Assembly: GCF_023631325.1 (NCBI RefSeq)
Contig: NZ_JALQDG010000006.1
Coordinates: 1-36,225, forward strand
Direction: 5' to 3'
Source: Caballeronia sp. INDeC2
Lineage (GTDB): Bacteria > Pseudomonadota > Gammaproteobacteria > Burkholderiales > Burkholderiaceae
DNA length: 36,225 bases
The position numbers and the translations under genes were made by a program. This document shows positions 1 through 7,478 of the stretch, piece by piece; the stretch's first letter is position 1, and each line of letters opens with the position of its first letter. Below the pieces are notes generated by a model that saw only the letters and a list, made by a program, of their open reading frames with translations, had not been told where the DNA came from and made no database searches.

Positions 1-360
1 CTCAGCAAACGGGGAAGTCGACGCACCCGCGCCTTGCCCGTTCGACCCTGCATCTTCAACACCGTGTGAGAGCAAAAACCTTGGATAGATACGACATCTG
101 TATTTAGCCCGCACCCCGACATTTCAATCTGGCCGTGACATATCTGTTGTTGATTTGTCTTCCAGAGCAAATTAGCGGCTAGAAATACCTTTCACCTCCG
201 ACGCCTATACTCGAATCACCCCGCGCGACACCTTCAAAAACTGTCAACGTATTAAAACTTTGATCAGCATTTTGAAATTTTTGTGAGAACACCACGGCCC
301 CGGTGAGTTCGCACATTCATGCGAGCAATAATCCAGCACCCGTGAATCGACGTCCCTCCC
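1..360. other. Gene-free left edge, AT-richer than the rest
   Basis: I find no supportable gene here. All three forward frames from base 1 stop by about base 106 and the peptides match nothing I recognise, so the tail of an upstream gene is possible but cannot be called. Bases 90-290 are visibly richer in A+T than the coding DNA around them, as expected for a promoter-containing spacer. I could not pick a convincing -35/-10 pair, and the ATG at 361 has no clear Shine-Dalgarno sequence. Confidence 0.5.
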
Positions 361-1737
361 ATGATCGAACAATACGACGCGCTGCTTTCCGCCAAACTCT
401 ACGCCGGCGAAATCGCGGAATGCTTCCGTTTCCTCGATGAACGCGCCGCGGAGGATCGACACCGCCCCGAATACTGGCACTGGCGAGCGGTCACGCATCT
501 GCGAGGCGGAGAATTCAAGGAGGCGCTCGAGATCTGCTGCATGCTTACGCGGGAATCGGACATCTTCGGTTATCAGATCCACTGTCTGAGCGATACATGC
601 GCTCACCTCGGTTTGAAGCAGGTCGCGCTCGGCATGATCGAATACTTCGCGAACAAAGCTTCGACACCGCCGGTCGGCGCCTTCCTGTGGCGCGTCTACG
701 GCTGGCACTACCTCGGCGAAGACGAGCGCGTCCTTCAGCTGAACGCCGAAGGGATCGACGAACATTCGGCATACGTGCTCGGCCATCATCAGGGGCGCAG
801 CGCGATGCGGCTGAACGGCATCGCGAGCGGCGTCGAGCTGATGCACCGCCACTGGTCGTCGCGAGAGGCGCGGCGCGTGCTGTTTCCGCACGTCGACGTC
901 GAACACTATTGGTGCGGAGACCGCGTGTTGCCGGCGCATATGACGTTTGCGTCGATCGCGTCGGGTCACGGCGATCACGTCAACTGGGTGCGCTACGCCG
1001 GGGCGCTTCAGGCGCTGGGCGTGCAGACTACGTACGCCGACGGCTCCGATCACACCTATCGCTTCGCAATGCCCGAAGCCGAACGGCAAAGAGACGCCGA
1101 CGCCATGCGCGCCGCAGGTTTCGTCGTGGCGCCCGATGGCGCGCAATGGACCGAGCCTTTCGCCCTCTTCACCTCGCTCTTTCCGGTGCTCGGCTATGCC
1201 TCCTCGGCGCGCTATATCGAGCCGGTCGACGCCAGCACCGGAGATGCCTTCGTCGACGAAATTCGCCAGCGCGCGGGCGGACGACGCTGCGTCGGCATCT
1301 TCTGGTCATCGTGCGAATCGGCGAACAATTTCGCCAACCGCAGCCTCCGACTGCCCGAGCTCGCGCCACTTTTCGACAGCGCGAACGACATCCACTGGGT
1401 CATCATGCAGCGCGGTTTTGAACATAAGCGCTGGCTGAACGACCCGCGCTCGAACGATCGCGAGCACTTCACGACCCTGCCCACCGACATGACGCTCGCG
1501 CAGAGTGCGAGCATCATCGACAAACTCGATGCGTTCGTCGGCAACGACGGCGGCCTGTCGCACATCGCGGGCGCGCTCGGCAAGCGCTGCTACCTGTTCC
1601 TCAATCAGGTGGCGGACTGGCGCTACGAGCGCGACCCCGATCACACACCGTGGTATCCGGCGATGCAGCTCATACGCGCCCGCCGCCTCGGCGATTGGGA
1701 CGATGTCGTGCGCAAGCTCAGCCAAGCACTCGGCTGA
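361..1737 (+). CDS. TPR-like protein with GT9/GT-B type glycosyltransferase domain
   Basis: The 458-residue protein begins with an alpha-helical, TPR-like half (about residues 1-190). It is followed by a GT-B/heptosyltransferase-like half. That half opens with a GDHVNWVRY block near residue 204, which matches the usual GD-x-I-x-F-x-RY start of such domains. Near residue 394 it carries GNDGGLSHIAGALGK, the nucleotide-sugar-binding loop typical of GT9 and TPR-GT proteins, and shortly after it W-x-Y-x-R-D with the TPWYP motif. The family transfers sugars to lipopolysaccharide or proteins; the substrate here is unknown. There is no signal peptide, so it is probably cytoplasmic. The ATG lacks a clear ribosome-binding site, but the only in-frame upstream ATG (319) is closed by a stop. 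The next gene is convergent and 17 bp away. Confidence 0.75.
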   Translation: MIEQYDALLSAKLYAGEIAECFRFLDERAAEDRHRPEYWHWRAVTHLRGGEFKEALEICCMLTRESDIFGYQIHCLSDTCAHLGLKQVALGMIEYFANKASTPPVGAFLWRVYGWHYLGEDERVLQLNAEGIDEHSAYVLGHHQGRSAMRLNGIASGVELMHRHWSSREARRVLFPHVDVEHYWCGDRVLPAHMTFASIASGHGDHVNWVRYAGALQALGVQTTYADGSDHTYRFAMPEAERQRDADAMRAAGFVVAPDGAQWTEPFALFTSLFPVLGYASSARYIEPVDASTGDAFVDEIRQRAGGRRCVGIFWSSCESANNFANRSLRLPELAPLFDSANDIHWVIMQRGFEHKRWLNDPRSNDREHFTTLPTDMTLAQSASIIDKLDAFVGNDGGLSHIAGALGKRCYLFLNQVADWRYERDPDHTPWYPAMQLIRARRLGDWDDVVRKLSQALG

Positions 1738-1754
1738 GGAAAACATCGGTAATC

Positions 1755-2261
1755 CTACGCAAATCGCGCCGCGAGCGTCTGCGGAATCGCGCTGCGCCGC
1801 GTGAGTGCGCAAGTCGGCATGTCGTGACCGGGGCCGCGCACATAACTTTCCAGTTGATCGATCGCGAACTGCTGTTCCTCGATCAGATGCCGCACCATGT
1901 CGCCGATCGATATCATGCCGACGAGCCTTCCACCCTCGATCACCGGCAGATGACGGATGCGATGTTGCGTCATCAGCGCCATGCATTCATCCGCGCTCGT
2001 TCTGATGCTCACCGCCATCACAGGCGCGGTCATGATTTCGCAGACCGTCGTCATGCGTGAGACCTTGTCCAGCAGGATCACCTTGCGCGCATAGTCGCGC
2101 TCGGTGATGATGCCGCACACCGCGTCCCCCACCATCACGACGAGCGCGCCCACTTGCGCCCGCGACATCAGCGCGACCGCTTCATACACGCTCGCCTCCG
2201 CGTCGATGGTGTGGACCGTCGTCTCGCTTTTCGCCTTCAGAATCTGTTTGACCGTTGCCAT
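1755..2261 (-). CDS. CBS-domain pair protein
   Basis: This 168-residue protein consists almost entirely of two CBS motifs (about residues 8-60 and 72-125). Diagnostic stretches are GALVVM, GIITERDYARK in the first repeat and RHLPVIEGGRLVGMISIGD in the second. It ends with the EEQQFAIDQLESY tail common in stand-alone bacterial CBS proteins. Such pairs bind adenosine nucleotides and often act as energy or stress sensors; the partner here is not evident. I chose the ATG at 2261 because GGAG sits about 9 nt upstream. A longer reading to 2384 would add 41 residues of unconserved sequence overlapping the neighbouring gene. The zinc-ribbon gene lies upstream on the same strand, so the two are probably cotranscribed. 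Confidence 0.88.
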   Translation of the reverse strand: MATVKQILKAKSETTVHTIDAEASVYEAVALMSRAQVGALVVMVGDAVCGIITERDYARKVILLDKVSRMTTVCEIMTAPVMAVSIRTSADECMALMTQHRIRHLPVIEGGRLVGMISIGDMVRHLIEEQQFAIDQLESYVRGPGHDMPTCALTRRSAIPQTLAARFA

Positions 2262-2328
2262 TTGCCGTTCTCCGTTGCGGTTTTCCGTAGCGTTTCGATG
2301 CCTGAGGATGAGCCTCGTGCTTTCGCGT

Positions 2329-2640
2329 TCAATCGAAATCGAACAAATCGCCGAGAAACGATTTCTTCCGACGCGGGTGTTCACGCCTGCCGCGTTGATC
2401 GCCGTACTGATAGCCGTCGTGACGATGCGTGCGGTGCTCGCGATCGTGTCCGCGCTCGTGCCAGTCGTCGCGATCGCCTGCCTGCGCTTCGGCGACCGAC
2501 GCCTGCGCCGCGCGCCGGATGATCTGATCGAGCTCGCCTCGGTCGAGCCACACGCCGCGGCATTGCGGGCAATAGTCGATCTCGATGCCCTCGCGCACGG
2601 TCATCAGTAGTTCTGTGTCGGGACAAACGAGGCATTTCAT
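2329..2640 (-). CDS. TFIIB-type zinc-ribbon protein
   Basis: The 103-residue protein starts with MKCLVCP and then YCPQCRGVWLDRGELDQI. These two CxxC pairs, with the GVWLDRGEL signature, define the zf-TFIIB small zinc-ribbon family. The rest is a charged, His/Arg/Asp-rich linker ending in KKSFLGDLFDFD, a short hydrophobic tail seen in this family. It probably binds one zinc ion; its role is unknown and nothing here fixes a partner. It is divergent from the carbonic anhydrase gene across a 242-bp spacer and is followed on the same strand by the CBS protein after 67 bp. The AGGAA-type ribosome-binding site (read on the minus strand just upstream of 2640) supports the start. Confidence 0.85.
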   Translation of the reverse strand: MKCLVCPDTELLMTVREGIEIDYCPQCRGVWLDRGELDQIIRRAAQASVAEAQAGDRDDWHERGHDREHRTHRHDGYQYGDQRGRREHPRRKKSFLGDLFDFD

Positions 2641-2882
2641 GTCGATTCCTTTCTGATTGCTTTCAATGAAACCAATCTACCGGAAGGATCGAGTTCGAAA
2701 AATGCGAGATTTTGAGCGTTTCGCTTCGGGAAAACCGAAGTGACGGACGAAAATCCGGGCAGACATCAGACGATTCGCGCTGAAATCGCCCCACACTTGC
2801 GATCCATCTCGAAATTCCGCAAGCTCTCGGTTTTAGGCGGCGCGCGTCACGTGCGCCGCAACCGCACAACAAAGGCCATACG

Positions 2883-3581
2883 ATGCCCGACAAATCGATG
2901 AGCGAAGAACGCGGCGGCGCCGAAACGCCCGATCTCCTGTACCTGCTGCAAGGCGCCGACGAGTTCAGCCGCCTCGTCTTCCCCGACAGCGAAGCCCTCT
3001 TCAAGAGCCTCGCGCGCCGGCAGGCGCCCCACACGCTTTTCATCACCTGCGCGGATTCGCGCGTTTCGCCGGAAATGATCACGCAGACGCGCCCCGGCGA
3101 ACTTTTCGTATGCCGCAACATCGGCAACATCGTTCCGGCCTATGGCGAGATGCTCGGCGGCGTTTCGGCGGTCGTCGAATATGCGGTGCTCGCGCTCAAC
3201 GTGCGGCAGATCGTGATTTGCGGCCACTCGGACTGTGGCGCGATGAAAGGTCTCGCATCGGGCGCGACCATTGCCGATGAAATGCCGACCGTTCACGCGT
3301 GGCTGCGCAATGCGGAAGCCGCGCGCAGCGTCGTGATGGCGAGAAAGCTGGAAGAAGAGCGCATCGTCCAGGCGATGGTCGAGGAGAACATCCGCCTGCA
3401 ACTGACGCACTTGCGCACGCATCCGGCGGTCGCCGGGCGGCTCGCGCTCGGCAAGCTTCAGGTGCAGGGCTGGGTGTACGACATCGGACGGGGCAAGGTC
3501 TCGGTCTTCGATGAAGCCGACAGCAAGTTCGAATCACTGGAAGAAGCGCGTCTGCGCATGTTGCGCAAGGACGCGCGCTGA
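2883..3581 (+). CDS. Beta-class carbonic anhydrase
   Basis: The protein is 232 residues, normal for bacterial beta-carbonic anhydrases, which interconvert CO2 and bicarbonate in the cytoplasm. All zinc-site residues are visible: Cys56 and the Asp58-Arg60 dyad in TCADSRVSPE, then His115 and Cys118 in ICGHSDCGAMKG. The FVCRNIGNIVP block and the GGVSAVVEYAV helix are also typical. The start at 2883 has AAAGG about 8 nt upstream; an alternative ATG 15 nt further in is possible. The gene stands alone on the plus strand, divergent from the zinc-ribbon gene and convergent with the DUF4142 gene, with a perfect hairpin in the gap. Confidence 0.95.
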   Translation: MPDKSMSEERGGAETPDLLYLLQGADEFSRLVFPDSEALFKSLARRQAPHTLFITCADSRVSPEMITQTRPGELFVCRNIGNIVPAYGEMLGGVSAVVEYAVLALNVRQIVICGHSDCGAMKGLASGATIADEMPTVHAWLRNAEAARSVVMARKLEEERIVQAMVEENIRLQLTHLRTHPAVAGRLALGKLQVQGWVYDIGRGKVSVFDEADSKFESLEEARLRMLRKDAR

Positions 3582-3588
3582 TTCTTGC

Positions 3589-3617
3589 GACGCCGCGCGC
3601 ATGAAACGCGCGGCGTC
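3589..3617. terminator. Perfect 11-bp hairpin between convergent genes
   Basis: GACGCCGCGCG at 3589-3599 pairs exactly with 3607-3617 around a 7-nt loop. It lies 7 bp after the carbonic anhydrase stop and 6 bp before the stop of the convergent DUF4142 gene, so it could serve both. No T run follows on either strand, so it is a terminator-like hairpin rather than a textbook intrinsic terminator. Confidence 0.55.
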
Positions 3618-3623
3618 ATCGCG

Positions 3624-4169
3624 TTACTGCACGCCCTTCTTCGCGGCGAGTTCCTGCGCCATTTTCAAGTGCTGCTGGATCGTCGGCAGCGCCTTTTGCG
3701 CGGCCTGCTTGAGTTTGGCGTTCTGGCCTTCGTTCGCTTCCTTCTGGAAGACCTGCACCGCTTCCTCATGCCCCTGTACGCCTACCTTCTGGATGTACGC
3801 GGTATCGAAATCCTTGCCGTGCAGCGCCTTCAGCGAGTCGAGCACGGAAGTGTCCGAGTTGTCCATCGGCACCGTGACGCCGTGGGGCGCGGCCATCTTC
3901 AACTGCATCGCGAGCTTGGTGTGATCCACCATCATGTGATGGGCGAAGCTTTTTACGTCCTTGTCCTGCGATTGTTTCGTGGCGAGTTTGGCGGCATCGA
4001 TCTCGGTCGATCCGGCCGACGATGCAGCCTGCACGAACGCCTTGTCGACGGGCGGCAGGTCGTTGGCCATGGTCGTGCTGGCCGCTTCGGTCTGTGCGAG
4101 CGCGCCGAGCGGCAGCGTCGCGATGAGCGCGGCGGCGAGTGCCGTGCGCAGTTTTGCATTGCGATTCAT
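3624..4169 (-). CDS. DUF4142 exported protein
   Basis: This 181-residue protein has a Sec signal peptide (MNRNAKLRTALAAALIATL, then cleavage after about GALAQ). A DUF4142 domain follows, recognisable by DKAFVQAASSAGSTEI, SKAKLATKQSQD-like helices, VKSFAHHMMVDHTK and the C-terminal KAALPTIQQHLKMAQ-type helix. DUF4142 proteins are ferritin-like helical bundles of the periplasm or outer face with no established function. The ATG at 4169 is preceded by a strong AAGGAGG 8 nt away. A longer reading to 4241 would hide the signal peptide and was rejected. It converges on the carbonic anhydrase and is divergent from the FmdB-type gene. Confidence 0.9.
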   Translation of the reverse strand: MNRNAKLRTALAAALIATLPLGALAQTEAASTTMANDLPPVDKAFVQAASSAGSTEIDAAKLATKQSQDKDVKSFAHHMMVDHTKLAMQLKMAAPHGVTVPMDNSDTSVLDSLKALHGKDFDTAYIQKVGVQGHEEAVQVFQKEANEGQNAKLKQAAQKALPTIQQHLKMAQELAAKKGVQ

Positions 4170-4315
4170 GAGAAACGCCTCCTTGAGCGATGGGTCCCGC
4201 TTCCATTGCAGCAATGTCGATGCCACGGCGCATCGAAGCATGCGAACGCGAAACCGCTGGCGTCCTGCTTGCTAAACTGACTGCACGAGCCAAATTCTTA
4301 TCGAGTGGAAACGTC

Positions 4316-4540
4316 ATGCCTGTCTACGATTACGAATGCGCGGATTGCGGCGCGTTCGAAGCCGTCCGCCGCATCGCCGAGCGCGACGATCCCGCAGCGT
4401 GTCCGCAATGCGGCGCGACGGCCACGCGCGTGACGATCGGCGCACCGAGCGTGGGCGGCCCGAGTTCATCCGGCGACGACACGGCCGAAACCGGCAGCTA
4501 CGGCATGACTCATCGGGGCGGCTGCCTCTGTTGCCGTTAG
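4316..4540 (+). CDS. FmdB-family zinc-ribbon protein
   Basis: The 74-residue protein opens with MPVYDYECADCGAFE, the signature start of FmdB/CxxC regulatory-type zinc ribbons, and has the second pair in CPQCGA. A Gly/Ser-rich linker leads to a short tail with GGCLCC, a third cysteine cluster. It probably folds around one zinc ion; no function is established for the family beyond a suggested regulatory role for FmdB. I chose the ATG at 4316 because family members begin exactly with MP-x-Y-x-Y. The longer frame from 4190 adds unrelated sequence. Confidence 0.85.
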   Translation: MPVYDYECADCGAFEAVRRIAERDDPAACPQCGATATRVTIGAPSVGGPSSSGDDTAETGSYGMTHRGGCLCCR

Positions 4541-4550
4541 CGCTCTTTAC

Positions 4551-4583
4551 GCCGCGTACGCCGCGTATGCCGCGTATGCCGCG
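4551..4583. repeat. Short 9-bp tandem repeat
   Basis: GCCGCGTAC/T is repeated three times and then partly a fourth time just after the FmdB-type stop codon. It lies in the 237-bp spacer before the DUF1488 gene. I see no coding or regulatory meaning; it looks like a simple slippage repeat. Confidence 0.7.
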
Positions 4584-4777
4584 CGCCCGGGCATGGCCAT
4601 TGCAAAGTCATCTGCACGAACGTCTCGCGCATCGCGGGCGTATCATGCAAGACGACGATGCGCGGTGCGCAGGGCCGCGCTCAGTCGAGGGCATCGCCAT
4701 CGCGGGGCGCCGGCTGTTACGGCTTTCGCGATGATCGCGCTTAACGTGTTCCGATCGAATAACAGGAGGTGATAAGG

Positions 4778-5053
4778 ATGACGATAGAGTTCAGCGGGCG
4801 GCGTCATGTCGTGGCGGCAGCGCGTGTCGCATTCGAGGCCAGTGTGGACGGCCGCGAGGTGTGGTGCAGCGTCTCCCTCGATGCACTCAACGATCACTTC
4901 GGCAATAGCGGGACGTCGTCGCACGATCTCCTCTCCGCGTTCGAAGGAGGACGCGTGCAAATAGAAGACGCGGCCCGGCGCGCGCTAGAGCGCAACCACG
5001 GCCAGTCTGTCGAGCTGGAAACCAGCGATTTCAAAGCTTCACGGGCGGTTTAG
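4778..5053 (+). CDS. DUF1488 family protein
   Basis: The 91-residue protein fits DUF1488 in length and pattern: an N-terminal beta stretch, FEASVDGREVWCSVS, then ALNDHFG and a helix with AFEGGRVQIEDAARRALE. The family is common in Burkholderiaceae and has no known function. The ATG at 4778 sits 8 nt after a perfect AGGAGG (4764-4769). A GTG at 4769 in the same frame overlaps that ribosome-binding site and is unlikely to be used. It converges with the receiver-like gene, whose stop is 41 bp away. Confidence 0.85.
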   Translation: MTIEFSGRRHVVAAARVAFEASVDGREVWCSVSLDALNDHFGNSGTSSHDLLSAFEGGRVQIEDAARRALERNHGQSVELETSDFKASRAV

Positions 5054-5094
5054 CGCATCACTCCGGGCGGCGGCTCGCAGGCGGGCCGCTTGCA

Positions 5095-5550
5095 TCAGTC
5101 GGCGTAGAAGCACTTCAATACGTCGATCATCCACCAGACCGGACACGGCGTTCTGCAAAAACCGTCGTAGCCGGCGGCGCAGAGCGTGTCGCGCGGATCG
5201 CGTTCGGCATCGGCCGCGAGTGCGATCAGCAATTCGACTTCGCCTTCCACACGATCCGCCGTCAATGCGACGCGAACCGCGCGCGCCAGCGCGTGATCGT
5301 GCGCCTCGCCGATGAGCGTATCGACGAACAGCACTTGCGGCCGCCATTTGCACAGAAACTGGAGCACGCCGGGCGCGTCGCCGATCTGCAGCGCTTCGAA
5401 ACCGCGCATCGCGAGCAGCAGCGCGAACGAATCGCCGACGTTCGATTCCGAATGCACGAACAGCACGCGCCGCGGACCGGCGAGCGCGGTAGTGACCGGA
5501 TTGAATATCTCGCACCTGTCGGTGCGCATGTCGTACGAGCGTTCTTGCAT
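5095..5550 (-). CDS. Degenerate response-regulator receiver protein
   Basis: The 151-residue protein looks like a lone CheY-type receiver domain without an output domain. RRVLFVHSESNVGDSFALLL matches the first strand and helix, and PQVLFVDTLIG carries the strand-3 aspartate that is normally phosphorylated. The family's usual paired acidic residues after strand 1 are replaced by His-Ser-Glu, and the strand-5 Lys-Pro is replaced by CRTPCP. It may therefore be a pseudo-receiver that is poorly or not phosphorylated. The C-terminus is unusually rich in Cys and Trp. Two in-frame ATGs (5550 and 5529) are possible and neither has a strong ribosome-binding site. No histidine kinase lies nearby. Confidence 0.72.
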   Translation of the reverse strand: MQERSYDMRTDRCEIFNPVTTALAGPRRVLFVHSESNVGDSFALLLAMRGFEALQIGDAPGVLQFLCKWRPQVLFVDTLIGEAHDHALARAVRVALTADRVEGEVELLIALAADAERDPRDTLCAAGYDGFCRTPCPVWWMIDVLKCFYAD

Positions 5551-5636
5551 GTCGGCCCGGCACCGCGATGAGCGTCTGCCGATGCCTTTATTTCAGCAAG
5601 GTTGAGGCCCGCTGCCGCCCGCCCGTATCCGGCTCT

Positions 5637-6128
5637 TCAACGCGCGGCCAGCATACCCACGATCAAGCCGCCGACCGCCGCCAGCGCGATCGACTTCCAG
5701 GGATTCTCGTGCACGTAGTCGTCGGTGCCTTCCCTTGCCTGCCGATACCGCGCCGCGACGACATCCTGCGCTCCGGCGAGCACATCGCGGGCGCGCTTCG
5801 GCATCGGCCGCGACGGATGATACTGACTGCCCTGCCCCGTGGACGACGCGGCGGCCGGTTGCGCGAGCACCGTCGGACTGTCGCCGCCTTCCAGAACGCT
5901 GCCGTGCACGTGATACGGCGCGTACTTCGCAGGCTCGTGCGCCACGCCCGGCGTAAGCGGCGTCACGCTCGCGGCCTGTCCGTGCGCCATGCCGGGCGCA
6001 AGCGGCGCTTCCATCGCGTTCGCCACCGAGCGGCTCATGAGCGGCGAATCGCCCGTTGGCGTCATTTGTCTCGTTTGCGTCGTTTGCATCGATTGAATCG
6101 TGGATGCGCTGCCGTTTGCATTGTCCAT
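5637..6128 (-). CDS. DUF883-like (ElaB/YqjD-type) membrane-anchored protein
   Basis: The 163-residue protein has a low-complexity, Thr/Gln/Met/Pro-rich N-terminal half and a C-terminal part that matches the end of ElaB/YqjD proteins: a helix with DVVAARYRQAREGTDDYVHENPW, then one hydrophobic segment, SIALAAVGGLIVGMLAA. Known family members are inner-membrane C-tail-anchored proteins that associate with ribosomes under stress. Whether this one does is inference, because its N-terminal half is unlike theirs. The ATG at 6128 has GGAG 8 nt upstream; a longer frame to 6212 lacks support. It lies upstream of the receiver-like gene on the same strand, 86 bp away. Confidence 0.75.
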   Translation of the reverse strand: MDNANGSASTIQSMQTTQTRQMTPTGDSPLMSRSVANAMEAPLAPGMAHGQAASVTPLTPGVAHEPAKYAPYHVHGSVLEGGDSPTVLAQPAAASSTGQGSQYHPSRPMPKRARDVLAGAQDVVAARYRQAREGTDDYVHENPWKSIALAAVGGLIVGMLAAR

Positions 6129-6485
6129 GGCTTTTCTCCGGTTGACTGCGTCCATCGCGCTGCAAAAACTTTCATCCATCTTCCGATCATGCAAGAGTCG
6201 CACCGAACGCACGCGCCGGCAACCTGCGCGCCGGCCGCCACGTAAGCCGCGCCGTACATGGCAATTTTTCTCACATAACGGTGAGAATTGCTCGTTTGTC
6301 CGCGCGCGTGCGCGCGCCTACGATGCCTTGCGTAGAGCGAAGCCGGGCGAGCGTCCCGAAAGAAGCGGCGAAGCACGAGCCGCGCCGACAGCGCTGCATC
6401 TTTCGTTTCACGTCGCGCCGAAACGTCGGCCCGGCGCACGCCGATACGATAGCTTCGCCTTTCGACTACTTTTGCGAAGCCCGCC
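6129..6485. other. 357-bp divergent intergenic region
   Basis: This spacer separates the starts of the DUF883-like gene (minus) and the DMT exporter (plus). Frames crossing it have Arg-rich, noncoding-like composition. It holds an AT-rich patch with an operator-like dyad at 6268-6287, listed separately. No RNA gene or mobile element is visible. Confidence 0.6.
6268..6287. promoter_or_regulatory. Operator-like dyad
   Basis: TTCTCAC-N6-GTGAGAA is a perfect 7-bp inverted repeat in the spacer between two divergent genes. The flanks are also partly symmetrical (CAATT before, ATTG after). It is about 140 bp upstream of the DUF883-like start and 200 bp upstream of the DMT exporter start. It could bind a dimeric repressor, but no matching regulator is encoded next to it. 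Confidence 0.35.
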
Positions 6486-7460
6486 ATGAATCCCGTCAAT
6501 CTCGCTCAACTGTTCATCCTCGCCGCGCTATGGGGCGGCTCGTTCCTGTTCATCCGCGTCGGCGTGACCGATCTCGGCGTCGCGCCGTTGATGGCGTTGC
6601 GTGTCGGCATCGGCGCGGCGTTTCTGCTGCTTATGCTCACGTTGCGCGGCACGGCGCGACAGGCTTTCTCGACGATGCGCGAGCGCGCGTGGCCGCTCAT
6701 CGTCGTCGGCGTGCTCAACTCCGCCGCGCCGTTCTGCCTTTTCGCGTATGCGGAGCTGACCTTGTCGGCGGGCGTCACGTCCGTCATCAACGCGACGACG
6801 CCGCTCTGGGGCGCTCTCGTCGCGTACCTGTGGCTCAGCGACCGGCTGACGGGCATGCGCGTCGCCGGTCTCGCAATTGGTTTCGCCGGCGTGCTCGCGC
6901 TCGTCTGGAACCAGATGTTCATGCACGACACGAGCGCCGCTCCGGTCTCGCCGATGACCACCGCTCTCGCCGCGCTGGCTGCTCTGGCCGCGTCCGCCAG
7001 TTACGGCGTCGCCGCGAGCTACACGAAGAAACATCTGATGGGCGTCGATTCGCTCACCGTCGCCGCCGGCACGATGAGCGCCGCGACGCTCGTGCTCCTG
7101 CCGTTCGCGCTCTTCTTCTGGCCGGTGGGCGCGGTGTCGCCGCACGCGTGGGGCGCGGTGTCGCCGCACGCGTGGGGCGCGGTGCTCGGACTGGGCGTCG
7201 CGTGCACCGGCGTAGCCTACATGATGTTTTTCCATCTGATCGCGGTCGTCGGGCCCGCGCGCGCGATCACGGTCACCTTTCTAATTCCGATTTTCGGGAT
7301 TCTGTGGGGTGCGCTGTTTCTCGCCGAGCGTGTGTCGGTAGGCATGGCGGTGGCGTGCGCGATCGTGCTGGCCGGCACCGCGCTCGCGACGGGCGTCGTC
7401 AAGCGGGTGCCGCTGATCGGCGCGCGCCGCACGCAATGCGCGAAGGAACGCGAGGCCTGA
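6486..7460 (+). CDS. DMT-superfamily EamA-type exporter
   Basis: The 324-residue protein has the ten-helix, two-EamA-repeat plan of drug/metabolite transporters. The first repeat starts LAALWGGSFLFIRVGV and the second PFALFF...AYMMFFHLIAVVGPARA. The EamA signatures TSVINATTPLWGALVAYLWL and ITVTFLIPIFGILWGALFL are clear. Members export amino acids, metabolites or drugs from the inner membrane; the substrate cannot be read from sequence. The loop between helices 6 and 7 contains a perfect 24-bp tandem duplication (7128-7175) encoding GAVSPHAW twice. The start gives a normal first helix; an upstream in-frame extension is absent. It converges on the cupin gene, 18 bp away. Confidence 0.9.
   Translation: MNPVNLAQLFILAALWGGSFLFIRVGVTDLGVAPLMALRVGIGAAFLLLMLTLRGTARQAFSTMRERAWPLIVVGVLNSAAPFCLFAYAELTLSAGVTSVINATTPLWGALVAYLWLSDRLTGMRVAGLAIGFAGVLALVWNQMFMHDTSAAPVSPMTTALAALAALAASASYGVAASYTKKHLMGVDSLTVAAGTMSAATLVLLPFALFFWPVGAVSPHAWGAVSPHAWGAVLGLGVACTGVAYMMFFHLIAVVGPARAITVTFLIPIFGILWGALFLAERVSVGMAVACAIVLAGTALATGVVKRVPLIGARRTQCAKEREA
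7128..7175 (+). repeat. 24-bp perfect tandem duplication inside the DMT exporter gene
   Basis: GGCGCGGTGTCGCCGCACGC plus GTGG occurs twice in direct succession, with a third partial GGCGCGGTG after it. It is in frame and adds eight residues (GAVSPHAW) to a short loop before a transmembrane helix, so the reading frame is kept. Confidence 0.95.
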
Positions 7461-7478
7461 AGCGCTCAGTGCAACCGC

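Noticed and set aside
1..106. Possible C-terminal tail of a gene to the left
   Set aside because: All three forward frames are open from base 1 but short and unrecognisable; there is no basis to prefer one.
244..1146. Long minus-strand frame antisense to the glycosyltransferase
   Set aside because: It lies opposite a gene with clear domain similarity, and the peptide is Arg/His/Asp-rich with no recognisable motif, as expected of a GC-rich shadow frame.
4541..4777. Gene or small RNA in the spacer after the FmdB-type gene
   Set aside because: Only Arg-rich short frames and a 9-bp simple repeat are present; nothing supports a product.
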